From an uncultured Granulosicoccus sp. (lineage in GTDB: Bacteria; Pseudomonadota; Gammaproteobacteria; Granulosicoccales; Granulosicoccaceae), in assembly GCA_947492525.1 (NCBI GenBank), contig CANLNQ010000002.1, positions 1 through 64,000 of the forward strand: a stretch of DNA of 64,000 nucleotides, written 5' to 3'. The position numbers and the translations under genes were made by a program. Below the pieces are notes generated by a model that saw nothing but the letters and a program-made list of their open reading frames with translations, was not told where the DNA came from and searched no databases. How positions within the stretch are numbered: position 1 is the stretch's first letter; every line of letters begins with the position of its first letter. Below, one piece after another: positions 44,601 to 53,900 of the stretch.

Positions 44601-45323
44601 ATGTCGAGAATCGTCATGAGTGACAGGCAGAACTTGAGGATTGCCCTCCTGGAGGACAACCTCGAGCAGGCCGCTCGCGTCAGCGGGTGGATAGAAAGCA
44701 AGGGCTACTATTGCGGCGTGTTCAACACGGCCGAGGACTTCCAGCGCGCGTTTCGCAAGTCGACCTACGATGTGGTCGTACTTGACTGGACGCTGCAGAC
44801 CGGCAGTTCCGGACTGGAAGTGCTGCACTGGATCCGCAAGACGCTCACCAGCGATATTCCGGTCATCTTCGCCACGGCGAGGCAGGCCGAGGAAGATATC
44901 GTCACGGCCCTGCGCGCAGGGGCTGACGACTATCTGGCCAAGCCGGTACGTCAGCATGAACTGCTGGCGCGACTCTATGCGCTGGCACGACGCGCGCAAC
45001 CGGAAGTCGAGATCCTGGAATGTCCTCCGTATGTGTTCGATACTGCCAACCGGCAGGTCCGCCTCAATGACGAGGTGATCAAGCTCACCGAGAAGGAATA
45101 CGAGCTGGCGCTGTTCATGTTCCGCAACCGCGGTCGCGTTCTGTCCCGGCAGCATCTGCTGACATCGGTCTGGGGAACATCGGCCGAGCTCAATACACGC
45201 ACGGTGGACACGCATGCCAGCCGCTTGCGCAAGAAACTCAAGTTGCTGGCCTCCGAGCGCTGGAAGCTGACCTCCATCTATCAGCACGGCTATCGTCTGG
45301 AAGAGCACACCGCGACCACCTGA
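44601..45323 (+). CDS. OmpR-family response regulator
   Basis: A 240-residue two-component regulator. The receiver domain has the phospho-acceptor Asp62 (VVVLDWTLQ) and conserved Lys114 (YLAKPVR). The C-terminal winged helix has 'LTEKEYELALFMFRNRGRVL' and 'RTVDTHASRLRKKL'. Starts at 44601 or at the Met six codons in are both possible. It precedes the CHASE2 kinase by 36 bases and is its probable partner. Confidence 0.93.
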   Translation: MSRIVMSDRQNLRIALLEDNLEQAARVSGWIESKGYYCGVFNTAEDFQRAFRKSTYDVVVLDWTLQTGSSGLEVLHWIRKTLTSDIPVIFATARQAEEDIVTALRAGADDYLAKPVRQHELLARLYALARRAQPEVEILECPPYVFDTANRQVRLNDEVIKLTEKEYELALFMFRNRGRVLSRQHLLTSVWGTSAELNTRTVDTHASRLRKKLKLLASERWKLTSIYQHGYRLEEHTATT

Positions 45324-45359
45324 TTGCCTCACCCCTGTCACTGACAAGCGCATTGATAC

Positions 45360-47930
45360 GTGAAGGGCGTCGCGATACCCAGACAGCGCAGGATTACCGT
45401 CAAGGGCCTGTTGCTGTTCCTGTGTACGCTGCTGATCACCGTGTGGCTGTTGCAATGGAGTGAGGCGACGCGCAAGGTCGATCGTCTGCTGCATGACAGC
45501 TGGGTACGGGCCAACCAGCGCGTGGTACCTGAGGATGTCGTGATCGCGGGTATCGATCCGCGCAGTCTGGCAGAGCTGGGTCGCTGGCCATGGCCACGCG
45601 ATCTGCAGGCGCAGCTGCTGGAGCAGTTGCAGGATGCAAGAGCGGTCGTGCTGGATCTGCTGTACGTGGAGCGTTCCGACGATTCGGCGGGTGACCGGCG
45701 ACTGGTGGATGCGATTGCGGCCCTGCCGACACCGGTCCTGCCGGTGCTGACAGAAGGGGGGCGCGGTTCGGCGGCCATCGAATCCCTGCCGATATCGGCC
45801 ATCACGCGTCATGTGGATCATCTGGGACATATCTTCCTGCCTATCGATGATGACGGCATCGTTCGCCGCGTCTACCTGAAATCGGGATTCATTCAGCCGC
45901 ATTGGCCGGCCTTGTCGTTGGCAGCGCTGGAGGCCGTGGAGCTGGATCTGCCCGAGCCGCTACCCGGGCGTCGCGTCAGTCGCGACAAGAAGCAGGGCTT
46001 GTGGATCGAGGATAACGAGGTGCTGATTCCCTTCTACGGTCCCAACGGCGCATTCGAGCGTATTTCGGTGGTGGATATCATCAGAGGCACGGTGCCGCCC
46101 GAGAGCTTCAAGGACAAGATCGTGTTCGTGGGCCTGACCACCACGGGGCTGGGCGATGTCGTGCCCACGCCGGTATCGGCACTTGATCAGCCGGTGCCCG
46201 GTGTCGAGATTCATGCCAATGTGTTCTCGGCACTGCGCGACCAGAGCCTGGTCATCACGATCGGGCCGTTTGCCAATATCGTTCTGGCCCTGGTGCTGCT
46301 GCCGCTGATGCTGCTGCTGTACTCGCGAGCACCGCCGCGCTGGGTGCTGGTGTCAGCCATTGTCGGCGCCTGTGTGCCGATTGCCTGCAGTTTCGTCCTG
46401 TATCGCTACTTTCAGCTCTGGTATCCACCGCTGCCGGCAGCCTTGCCGCTGCTGGGCAGCTATCTGTTGTGGAGCTGGCATCGCCTGGACTATGTCAACC
46501 GGTATCTGATGCGGGAACAGGCCAAGCTGGAACCGCACATGCCACGGCGTGATGCACAGAGCAACGAGCTGCTGGCCGCCTTCTTCCGTTCCGCTCAGCG
46601 CCATCTGCCGATACGTGGCTGGCGCTTCAGTTCCGGTGGCGAGATCTACACGGGCGGGGAGGGGCTGCCGGAGCGTCGCGTCACCGGCGGCGAGGCCAGC
46701 TGGCGGATGCGTCATGGCGTCTACGCCCGCCAGTATCCGGGCAAGCTGCCACTGCATATCGAGATCGTCTTCAGCAATACGGACTACAGTCGTGCGATCA
46801 CGCAATACGTGAACAATCTGGCCCGCGTACGTTCACGAGGCGATGCGGGCAAACTCAGTGGTTCCATCGAGAAGCTGCAGACCAATACCCTGAAACTCAG
46901 TGAACAGCTGGAGTGGCTGCGCAACGTCAAGGTGTTCTCCGACACCATACTCGACGGCAGCCCCATGGGCTTTGCCGTCTGGAATGCCGCTGGCGAATGC
47001 ATCCGCGCCAATCCCTTGCTCTACCGCATGGTGCCCACATTCGAAGAGCGCGGGGAATTCATCGACTTTCTCGGTTGCATCGGTCGCAAGCTGCAGACGG
47101 AGGATGGCCGCAGTCATTTCGATCAACTGGTGCTGGAGAGTCAGTCCTGGCAGGTCATCTACAGCGTCGGCGAGCGCGAGCTGGTGGTGAACTTCAGTGC
47201 CGTCGGTGAGCGCCTGACCGATCGTCTGATCTGTGCCAGCGTGCTGGACGTGACCGACATCCGGACCGCCGAACGGGCGCGTGCGGAAATGGTGGACTAC
47301 CTGTCGCACGACCTGCGTTCACCGTTGATCTCGGCGCTGTATCTGCTCGAGCACAACGGCGATCCCCGGGTCGAGCAGAACATCAAGACATCCTTGTCGA
47401 TGATGGATGATCTGTTGCACGTTGCCCGTGCCGATAGCCTGTCGGAGCTGAAGTTCACCCCGGTGTACCTGAACGGCATACTGGACAATTCACTCGATCA
47501 GATGCAGCCGCAGGCCTTGAGCAAGCAGATCGATCTGGAGCTCGAATCCGATGACGATGATCTGTGGGTGAACGGCGACGCTGCCTCGCTGGAACGGGCG
47601 ATCTGCAACATTCTGAGCAACGCCATCAAGTATTCACCCGAAGGCACCGTCATCACCGTGCGCCTGGTTCGTCGCGGTGACAATGCGGAGCTGACAATCG
47701 ATGATCAGGGCGTGGGCATCGATCCTGCCATGCTGGGCCAGCTGTTCACACGGTTCAGACGCGATGCCAAGACTGCCGGGCAGTTCAAGGGCATCGGTCT
47801 GGGGCTGGCACTGGTGGCGCGTGTGGTGTCGCTGCACGGCGGCAAGGTGGCCGCCAGCAACCTGGAGAAGGGCACACGTATCACCCTTGAAATACCGCTT
47901 GAAGACGAAGAATCGGACGAGGAGGTCTGA
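45360..47930 (+). CDS. CHASE2-domain sensor histidine kinase
   Basis: Encodes 856 residues with a GTG start. A first transmembrane helix (about 15-33) is followed by a periplasmic CHASE2 sensor to about 300, then three closely spaced helices (to about 375) as usual for CHASE2 proteins. A PAS-like segment lies at about 530-635. The kinase core has His650 in 'YLSHDLRSPLIS', then the ATPase with 'NILSNAIKYSPEG' and 'DDQGVGIDP'. The likely target is the adjacent OmpR-type regulator. The stimulus is not known. Confidence 0.9.
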   Translation: MKGVAIPRQRRITVKGLLLFLCTLLITVWLLQWSEATRKVDRLLHDSWVRANQRVVPEDVVIAGIDPRSLAELGRWPWPRDLQAQLLEQLQDARAVVLDLLYVERSDDSAGDRRLVDAIAALPTPVLPVLTEGGRGSAAIESLPISAITRHVDHLGHIFLPIDDDGIVRRVYLKSGFIQPHWPALSLAALEAVELDLPEPLPGRRVSRDKKQGLWIEDNEVLIPFYGPNGAFERISVVDIIRGTVPPESFKDKIVFVGLTTTGLGDVVPTPVSALDQPVPGVEIHANVFSALRDQSLVITIGPFANIVLALVLLPLMLLLYSRAPPRWVLVSAIVGACVPIACSFVLYRYFQLWYPPLPAALPLLGSYLLWSWHRLDYVNRYLMREQAKLEPHMPRRDAQSNELLAAFFRSAQRHLPIRGWRFSSGGEIYTGGEGLPERRVTGGEASWRMRHGVYARQYPGKLPLHIEIVFSNTDYSRAITQYVNNLARVRSRGDAGKLSGSIEKLQTNTLKLSEQLEWLRNVKVFSDTILDGSPMGFAVWNAAGECIRANPLLYRMVPTFEERGEFIDFLGCIGRKLQTEDGRSHFDQLVLESQSWQVIYSVGERELVVNFSAVGERLTDRLICASVLDVTDIRTAERARAEMVDYLSHDLRSPLISALYLLEHNGDPRVEQNIKTSLSMMDDLLHVARADSLSELKFTPVYLNGILDNSLDQMQPQALSKQIDLELESDDDDLWVNGDAASLERAICNILSNAIKYSPEGTVITVRLVRRGDNAELTIDDQGVGIDPAMLGQLFTRFRRDAKTAGQFKGIGLGLALVARVVSLHGGKVAASNLEKGTRITLEIPLEDEESDEEV

Positions 47931-47950
47931 TCGGGTCTGAAGGACAGTTT

Positions 47951-48119
47951 CGAACAGGCGGCGCGAACAAGCAGCTCGAGCAGGTGTCTCGAACAAGCAA
48001 CTCGAACAAGCGGCTCGAACAAGCAGCTCGGATAGAACGCCCGGAGAGAGCGTTCGAAGGGAGAGTTCGAAAAGAGAGTCCGAATAGGAAGCCCTGATAG
48101 AGAGCCCGGTAAAGACAGA
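47951..48119. repeat. 13-bp period tandem array downstream of the histidine kinase
   Basis: Thirteen consecutive units of exactly 13 bases fit the gapless register starting at 47951. The first six are close to CGAACAAGCAGCT; later units diverge toward CGGAGAGAGCGTT and CGAAAAGAGAGTC but keep the CG(A/G) opening. Because 13 is not a multiple of three, no protein frame is maintained. The array fills almost the whole gap between the kinase and rpiA. Confidence 0.9.
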
Positions 48120-48176
48120 CCCCCGACAGTCCCCCCAAAGTTGATCGGAAAGCGCTGTTACCCTGCGACGCTGCCG

Positions 48177-48902
48177 TCAGTCTGCAGCAGCGGCCTTGAG
48201 CGTCTCCACATCGCCGTTGTCATGGCCCACCAGCAGCAGATCGGCGCCTCTGGCGGCGAACAGTCCATTGGTCACGACACCGGGGATGGCATTGATTGCG
48301 GCCTCCAGACCAATGGGGTCGGTGATGGAGAAGCCATGACAGTCGAGGATGATGTTGCCGTTGTCGGTGGCCGGACCTTCGCGGTATTCAGGGTCGGCGC
48401 CCAGTCTGACGATCTCGCGGGCGACAAAGCTGCGTGCCATGGGAATGACTTCCACGGGCAGCGGGAATTCGCCCAGTACCTCGACCTGCTTGCTCTGGTC
48501 GACGATGCAGATGAATTCGCGGCTGGCGGAGGCAATGATCTTCTCGCGAGTCAGGGCACCGCCACCGCCCTTGATCAGGCGCAGGCCGGGGTCGGATTCA
48601 TCAGCGCCATCGATATAGAGCTCCAGCTGGCCGGCAAGATTCAGATCGAGCACCTCGATGCCGTGCGATTGCAGTCGTTCAGCGGTTGCAATGGAACTGG
48701 CCACGGCGCCGCCGATGCGGGTGCCCGAGGCGGCCAGCGCATCAATGAAGACATTGACGGTAGAACCGGTACCGACGCCTAGCAGGCTGTCGTTCTGGAC
48801 GTATTCGAGCGCGGCCATGGCCGCTGCCTGTTTTCCGGGATGCACGATGGATTGTCGAACCTGAGGTATAAGTGTATGGAATGGTGCCATTGGCTGGTTC
48901 AT
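48177..48902 (-). CDS. rpiA: ribose-5-phosphate isomerase A
   Basis: Interconverts ribose-5-phosphate and ribulose-5-phosphate in the pentose phosphate pathway. Motifs are '[15 protein letters not shown]', the catalytic 'DGADESD' and '[13 protein letters not shown]'. The start is uncertain: ATG 48902 or 48890, neither with a clear ribosome site; 48902 gives 241 residues, about 20 more at the N-terminus than the E. coli enzyme. It is divergent from ilvA, with the start codons about 60 bases apart. Confidence 0.94.
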   Translation of the reverse strand: MNQPMAPFHTLIPQVRQSIVHPGKQAAAMAALEYVQNDSLLGVGTGSTVNVFIDALAASGTRIGGAVASSIATAERLQSHGIEVLDLNLAGQLELYIDGADESDPGLRLIKGGGGALTREKIIASASREFICIVDQSKQVEVLGEFPLPVEVIPMARSFVAREIVRLGADPEYREGPATDNGNIILDCHGFSITDPIGLEAAINAIPGVVTNGLFAARGADLLLVGHDNGDVETLKAAAAD

Positions 48903-48962
48903 CGACGGCAAACCGAGTACATTTGCGGATTCCATTCCACACCAGCCGGGCACGGGCGATTG

Positions 48963-50483
48963 ATGAGCCAGTTACAAGCCGAGTATATCAAACGCATTCT
49001 CTCTGCCCGAGTCTATGATGTCTCAGTCGAGACCCGTCTGCATGCGGCCCCCTCATTGTCGAGGCGGCTGGACAACACCGTGTTGCTCAAGCGTGAGGAT
49101 GAACAGCAGGTGTTCTCCTTCAAGTGCCGGGGCGCCTTCAACCGCATCCACAAACTGCTGCAGGTGCAATCGGTGCCGGGGGTTATTGCAGCCTCGGCTG
49201 GTAACCACGCACAAGGGGTTGCCCTGGCTGCGCGCCAGCTGGGTATCCAGGCGGTCATCGTCATGCCGCAGACCACGCCGGGTATCAAGGTTGAAGCCGT
49301 ACGTGCGCTGGGTGCCGAGGCCATTCTGCACGGGGATGATTTTGATACAGCTCTGGCACATGCGCTGGCGCTCGGGGAAGAGCGAGGCTTTGCCTTCATT
49401 CATCCCTTCGACGACCCGGACACCATTGCCGGTCAGGGCACGGTGGCGGTAGAGCTTTGCCGACAGCAGCCGGAACCGATGGATGTGGTGTTCGTGCCCG
49501 TTGGCGGTGGTGGTCTGGCCGCCGGCATCAGTGTCTATCTGAAGTATCTGCGTCCCGAAGTGCGGATCGTTGGTGTCGAACCGATCGATGCCGCTTCGAT
49601 GCATGACTCTCTGGCGGCCGATGAGCGGGTCGTGCTGCCGCAGGTGGGTCTGTTTGCCGATGGCGTGGCGGTCAAGCAGGTCGGCAAGCACTGCTTCGAA
49701 GTCTGTCGCGAGTATCTGGATGAGGTCATTCTGGTCAGTGTCGACGAGATGTCAGCCGCCATCAAGGACATCTTCAACGAGACGCGAACACTGACCGAGC
49801 CTGCCGGTGCGCTGGCCGTTGCGGGCATGAAGCGCTATGTGCAGGATCGACAGATCAGTGGCCAGACGCTGATTGCGGTTACCAGTGGCGCCAATATCAA
49901 TTTCGATCGGCTGCGTCATGTGGCGGAGAGGGTCGAGGTGGGCGAGAGCCGCGAAGCGCTGCTGGCGGTGAGCATCCCGGAGAAACCGGGTAGTTTTCTC
50001 GCTTTCTGTCAGGCACTGGGAAAGCGGGCCATCACCGAATTCAACTACCGCTACGCGGACTCGGGTACCGCCCATGTGTTCGCCGGCGTGGAAATGCCCG
50101 GTGGTGCACAGGAGCGGGATGCTCTGGTGCAGAGACTGACCGACAAGGGCTATCCGGTACTGGACATGTCCCATAACGATACGGCCAAGCTGCATCTGCG
50201 CCACATGATCGGTGGGGCTGCGGGCATCTCCTCGGAACGACTCTATCGCTTTGCCTTTCCCGAACGGCCCGGCGCCTTGCTCGGCTTTCTCTCGGCGATG
50301 GGGCAGAGCTGGAACATCACCCTGTTTCACTACCGCAATCACGGTGCCGCCTATGGGCGAGTGCTGGTCGGCATGTCGGTCCCCGAGGGCGATGAGGGCA
50401 AGCTGGAGGAATTCATCGCCCAGCTCGGTTTCACCGGGCAGGAAGAGACCGACAACGAGGCCTATTCGCTGTTCCTGCGATAG
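48963..50483 (+). CDS. ilvA: biosynthetic threonine ammonia-lyase
   Basis: Deaminates threonine to 2-oxobutanoate, the first step of isoleucine synthesis. It has 506 residues from ATG 48963. The PLP lysine is Lys54 ([13 protein letters not shown]); the phosphate-binding loop is '[10 protein letters not shown]'. Two regulatory ACT-like domains fill residues 330-506, matching the allosteric biosynthetic form rather than the catabolic one. Its end overlaps ygfA (opposite strand) by 22 bases. Confidence 0.96.
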   Translation: MSQLQAEYIKRILSARVYDVSVETRLHAAPSLSRRLDNTVLLKREDEQQVFSFKCRGAFNRIHKLLQVQSVPGVIAASAGNHAQGVALAARQLGIQAVIVMPQTTPGIKVEAVRALGAEAILHGDDFDTALAHALALGEERGFAFIHPFDDPDTIAGQGTVAVELCRQQPEPMDVVFVPVGGGGLAAGISVYLKYLRPEVRIVGVEPIDAASMHDSLAADERVVLPQVGLFADGVAVKQVGKHCFEVCREYLDEVILVSVDEMSAAIKDIFNETRTLTEPAGALAVAGMKRYVQDRQISGQTLIAVTSGANINFDRLRHVAERVEVGESREALLAVSIPEKPGSFLAFCQALGKRAITEFNYRYADSGTAHVFAGVEMPGGAQERDALVQRLTDKGYPVLDMSHNDTAKLHLRHMIGGAAGISSERLYRFAFPERPGALLGFLSAMGQSWNITLFHYRNHGAAYGRVLVGMSVPEGDEGKLEEFIAQLGFTGQEETDNEAYSLFLR

Positions 50484-51085
50484 ATGTGTCGTTCGGTGAC
50501 GACCATGTCCAGCGGGACGTCCCACCACTGCGGGGTCAGGCGCTCCACGCATTGCAGCTGATGAGCCACGCCGATCAGCAGGGGTGAGGTGGCCGGCGTC
50601 GATGGCGACCCCGGGCCGGCCTCGGCATGTCGCCGATGGGTAAATGAGCGGTCGTAATAACCGCCGCCCATCCCCATGCGATGACAGTGGGTGTCGAATC
50701 CGAGCAGGGGGACCAGCACGGCATCCAGTGCTGTCGGTGCCACGCAATCGTGTGGATCATGCGCCGGTTCGCGAATACCGTAGCGGTTCTGCACGATGGC
50801 CGTATTCTCATCCAGCGGACAGAACAGCAAGGTGTGGTCAGCCTGGATCAGTGGCACGAAGGTCTCGCAATGGGCTGTGCGGCACTGTGCAAGCACATCC
50901 TCCACATTCACCTCATTGCCGAATGCCAGATAGCCGGCTATGCGTCTGGCCCCTTGCAGCGAGGGCATCAGCTGGCGGCCGATGAGCCGGGAATTCTCTG
51001 CAACGATGCTCTCGGGTAATTCGCTGCGGCGTTTTCGCAAGCGCTGTCGCAGGTCGGGGCGCCTGTCGGCGTCGGATAGAGTCAT
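50462..51085 (-). CDS. ygfA: 5-formyltetrahydrofolate cyclo-ligase
   Basis: Converts 5-formyl-THF to 5,10-methenyl-THF with ATP. From ATG 51085 it has 207 residues. The family's 'LRQRLRKRRSEL' N-terminus and the C-terminal signature 'GFDTHCHRMGMGGGYYDRS' are present. It follows the 6S RNA gene directly on the same strand, as in E. coli, where the two are co-transcribed. It converges on ilvA. Confidence 0.93.
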   Translation of the reverse strand: MTLSDADRRPDLRQRLRKRRSELPESIVAENSRLIGRQLMPSLQGARRIAGYLAFGNEVNVEDVLAQCRTAHCETFVPLIQADHTLLFCPLDENTAIVQNRYGIREPAHDPHDCVAPTALDAVLVPLLGFDTHCHRMGMGGGYYDRSFTHRRHAEAGPGSPSTPATSPLLIGVAHQLQCVERLTPQWWDVPLDMVVTERHIYRRNSE

Positions 51086-51089
51086 GAAA

Positions 51090-51277
51090 GTATCAACCAC
51101 GAGTGCCGTCTTTGGTGTGCTACCTTGAACCAAGCGGTTCAGGTGGGGACAACTGGAACCGTATCAGGCTTTCCGCCGTAGCGGACGTGCACAACAACAG
51201 CGACCAGATCGTCCCCGGGGTGCGAAATTAGGCTCAAGGGATATACCCAACCAAATGACGAGCACCGCAGAAGATAC
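51090..51277 (-). ncRNA. ssrS: 6S RNA
   Basis: About 188 nt on the minus strand between zapA and ygfA, the conserved place of ssrS in gammaproteobacteria. The transcript strand shows pieces matching E. coli 6S: CCCTTGAGCC followed by an AT run, a central hairpin ending in GGAAAGCCT, the ACCTGAACC...GGTTCAAGGT hairpin near the 3' side, and GGCACTCG. The ends pair in a long imperfect terminal stem (GTATC near 51277 with GATAC near 51090). 6S RNA binds sigma-70 RNA polymerase by mimicking an open promoter. Exact ends are estimates. Confidence 0.85.
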
Positions 51278-51324
51278 GACTCAGAGCCTAACATGATCGC
51301 GTGTCATTGAAAGTGAAACACCGG

Positions 51325-51699
51325 TTACTCTGTAGAGTTTGTCGAAATTACGACATTTTCTTCCAGCAAGGCTTCCAGTCTGCTGTTCAGTTCCGACAGA
51401 CGCTCTGCAAATTCGCTGTTGTCGGACTCCGCCGATTGGGCAGTGCCTTCGAGTGAGCGTGACTTGAGCAGGGCATTGGCCGTATTGATGGCCGTGACGA
51501 TGGCGATCTTCTCGATGCTGGAGGTGGTATTGCGTTTGCGCAGGTCCCGCATGGAGCGGTCGATATACGCGGCCGCCTGCATCAGGTCATCTTCCTCACC
51601 GGGTTTGCAGGATATCTGCACTTCCTTGTCCAGAATGCGCAGTCGGGCAGGGCGATTGCCGGCCGCGTCCTGTTGGCGTTCCACGGATTTCTTGTTCAT
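51325..51699 (-). CDS. zapA: cell division protein ZapA
   Basis: A 124-residue protein that bundles FtsZ filaments. It has an N-terminal beta/alpha domain ('VQISCKPGEEDDLMQAAAYI') and a helical C-terminus. The ATG at 51699 overlaps the stop of the upstream coiled-coil gene by 4 bases. A longer upstream frame is not supported. It precedes 6S RNA on the same strand. Confidence 0.92.
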   Translation of the reverse strand: MNKKSVERQQDAAGNRPARLRILDKEVQISCKPGEEDDLMQAAAYIDRSMRDLRKRNTTSSIEKIAIVTAINTANALLKSRSLEGTAQSAESDNSEFAERLSELNSRLEALLEENVVISTNSTE

Positions 51700-51917
51700 T
51701 GGCTGACTTCCAGTGATTTCAGGCGCACGATCATCTGCTCCACCTTGTTGCGAGCGGTCTCGTTCTTGTCGATCAGTCGAGCCCTTTCCTCGACCAGTGT
51801 CGCCTGCTGCTGATGCAGGACATCGTTTTCCTGACGCAAACGGGTACACAGCGCTATTACGGCCTGCAGTCGTGTCTCGAGTAGCGCGAACTGCTCATCT
51901 AATCCTGGACGGCTCAT
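51696..51917 (-). CDS. ZapB-like short coiled-coil protein (TIGR02449 type)
   Basis: A 73-residue, almost wholly helical coiled-coil protein with heptad Leu/Ile spacing (LETRLQAVIALCTRL). Small proteins of this size and place, next to zapA, are annotated as TIGR02449 and likely act with ZapA at the division site, by analogy with ZapB. It is divergent from ygfB with a 76-base gap. Confidence 0.82.
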   Translation of the reverse strand: MSRPGLDEQFALLETRLQAVIALCTRLRQENDVLHQQQATLVEERARLIDKNETARNKVEQMIVRLKSLEVSQ

Positions 51918-51993
51918 GCGAAGGCCTCATCTGGTTGCGTTGATGGCATTGTATACTTGGGTATTGTTCTGCTGGCAATGACCGGGTTTTTCC

Positions 51994-52557
51994 GTGACGC
52001 TATCCAATCAAACGTTGTCGACCACCATCGAGCGGCTCGATCTGCCCTTGCCGCTGGCCGAGATTCATGGGCTGTGCTGCGGTCTGTTGTGCTCGATGTC
52101 GAGTGCGGCGGCAAAGACGCGGTGGTTCACCGAGCTGCTGGATGCAGCCTCCCTGTCACCTGAATCTGTTGCCTCGAAGGCGGCCGAACTGAAGACACTG
52201 GACGAGTGGTTCACCCAGACACTGAGCGCGCTCAACGACAGTGATCTGGAATTCTCACCGGCCCTGCCGGACGATGATGTGCCGGTGGAACAGCGCACCC
52301 GGGCACTGGGTGATTTCTGTGGCGGATTCACCTATGGTGTGGGCATTGCCATGGGTCAGGGTGGGCAGAAGCCCCTGCCCGAGGACAGCCGCGAGATCAT
52401 TGCCGACTTTCAGGAAATCGATGCCGTGGAGATCGAGGAGGGCGGTGCCGATGAAGCGGTCTATACCGAATTGCTGGAATATGTGCGTGTCGGTGTCCTG
52501 CTGGTGCTCGAAGAGCTCCGTCCCATTACCCCTGTAACCCAACAGAAACCCTCATGA
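51994..52557 (+). CDS. ygfB: UPF0149 family protein YgfB
   Basis: A 187-residue cytosolic protein of the YgfB/UPF0149 family. The sequence shows 'EIHGLCCGLLC' near the N-terminus, 'GDFCGGFTYGVGIA' in the middle and 'LLEYVRVGVLLVLEEL' near the end. It starts with GTG. In Pseudomonas the homologue is an anti-activator that lowers ampDh3 expression; here the role is unknown. It overlaps pepP by 4 bases, as usual in the ygfB-pepP-ubiH order. Confidence 0.92.
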   Translation: MTLSNQTLSTTIERLDLPLPLAEIHGLCCGLLCSMSSAAAKTRWFTELLDAASLSPESVASKAAELKTLDEWFTQTLSALNDSDLEFSPALPDDDVPVEQRTRALGDFCGGFTYGVGIAMGQGGQKPLPEDSREIIADFQEIDAVEIEEGGADEAVYTELLEYVRVGVLLVLEELRPITPVTQQKPS

Positions 52558-53900
52558 GCAAAGGCAGCCGCCGCACGCAGCGATTCAGCAAGAGCCTGGA
52601 TGCAGAACTCAAACGTCGCCGCCGCGCCTTGATGCGCACGATGGGGGAGAGCTCCATCGCCGTGATACCGGCTGCGCGCGCCAGCATTCGCAGCCGTGAT
52701 ACCGAGTACCCCTATCGGGCCGACAGCAATATGCTGTACCTGAGCGGATTCGATGAACCGGACGCCCTCATGGTGCTGATTCCCGGACGGCGTGCCGGGC
52801 AGTATCTGATGTTCTGTCGGGAGCGCGATCCGGAGAAGGAAACCTGGAACGGCCGCCGCCTGGGGGTGGAGGATGCGCCGGAGGTGCTGGGGGCCGATGA
52901 CGCATTCCCGATCGGTGACATCGACGATATTCTGCCGGGTCTGCTGGAGAACAAGCAGTCGGTCTTTCATACCCTGGGCAAGGACCTGGCCTTCGATGCA
53001 AAGTTGCTGGGCTGGCTGAACAAGGCGCGCTCCAGTCGCCGGCGTGAAGGGGGCGATCCGGATGCCTTCATCTCGCTGGATTTTCACCTCGATGAAATGC
53101 GCGTCATCAAGAGCCGTACCGAGCTGAGCCTCATGCGTCAGGCAGCCAGGCTCAGTGCCGCAGGTCATGCCCGAGCCATGCGCGCGGCTCGTCCCGGCAT
53201 GCACGAATACGAGCTGGAAGCCGAACTGATCGCCGAATACCGCTCACACGGTGCCGAGCATTCTTTTTTGCCGATCGTGGGTGGCGGTGAAAATGGCTGC
53301 ATTCTGCATTACACGGAGAACCACGATGTGCTGCAGGATGGTGAGCTGGTGCTGATCGATTCAGGCGCCGAACTGGCGAACTACGCCGGCGATATCACGC
53401 GCACCTTCCCGGTCAATGGCACGTTCAGCGAAGCGCAGAAAACCGTCTACAACATCGTGCTGGAAGCGCAGCTGGCCGCCATCGAGGCGGTGCAGCCGGG
53501 CAATCACTGGAACCAGCCCCACGAGGCGGCAGTCAAGGTGCTGACACGCGGCCTGCGCGACATCGGCGTCCTCAAGGGCAAGCTGCCGACACTGATCAAG
53601 CAGGAAGCCTACAAACCCTACTACATGCACCGCACCGGACACTGGCTGGGCATCGATGTGCATGACGTCGGCGAGTACAAGATCAATGGCGATTGGCGCG
53701 TGCTGGAACCGGGCATGGTGCTGACCGTGGAGCCAGGCTTGTATCTTGGCGATGACAGGCGAATACCGAAGGCGTATCGCAACATCGGCATTCGTATCGA
53801 GGACGATATCGTCGTGACGCGCGATGGCCATGAGGTGATCACCGCCGATGTGGTCAAGAGCGTCGAGGACATCGAAGCGTACATGCGCAGCGCCCGGTAA
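52554..53900 (+). CDS. pepP: Xaa-Pro aminopeptidase
   Basis: A 448-residue dimetal peptidase that removes an N-terminal residue preceding proline. The creatinase-like N-terminal domain is followed by the pita-bread catalytic domain with 'DSGAELANYAGDITRTFP' (metal-binding Asp pair), 'HRTGHWLGIDVHDVG' (His), 'LTVEPGLYL' (Glu) and 'IRIEDDIVV' (Glu). All metal ligands are present. Its stop shares a base with the ubiH start. Confidence 0.96.
   Translation: MSKGSRRTQRFSKSLDAELKRRRRALMRTMGESSIAVIPAARASIRSRDTEYPYRADSNMLYLSGFDEPDALMVLIPGRRAGQYLMFCRERDPEKETWNGRRLGVEDAPEVLGADDAFPIGDIDDILPGLLENKQSVFHTLGKDLAFDAKLLGWLNKARSSRRREGGDPDAFISLDFHLDEMRVIKSRTELSLMRQAARLSAAGHARAMRAARPGMHEYELEAELIAEYRSHGAEHSFLPIVGGGENGCILHYTENHDVLQDGELVLIDSGAELANYAGDITRTFPVNGTFSEAQKTVYNIVLEAQLAAIEAVQPGNHWNQPHEAAVKVLTRGLRDIGVLKGKLPTLIKQEAYKPYYMHRTGHWLGIDVHDVGEYKINGDWRVLEPGMVLTVEPGLYLGDDRRIPKAYRNIGIRIEDDIVVTRDGHEVITADVVKSVEDIEAYMRSAR

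Noticed and set aside
47951-48119. possible CRISPR array
   Set aside because: Units are 13 bp and directly adjacent, with no spacers and no cas genes in the window.
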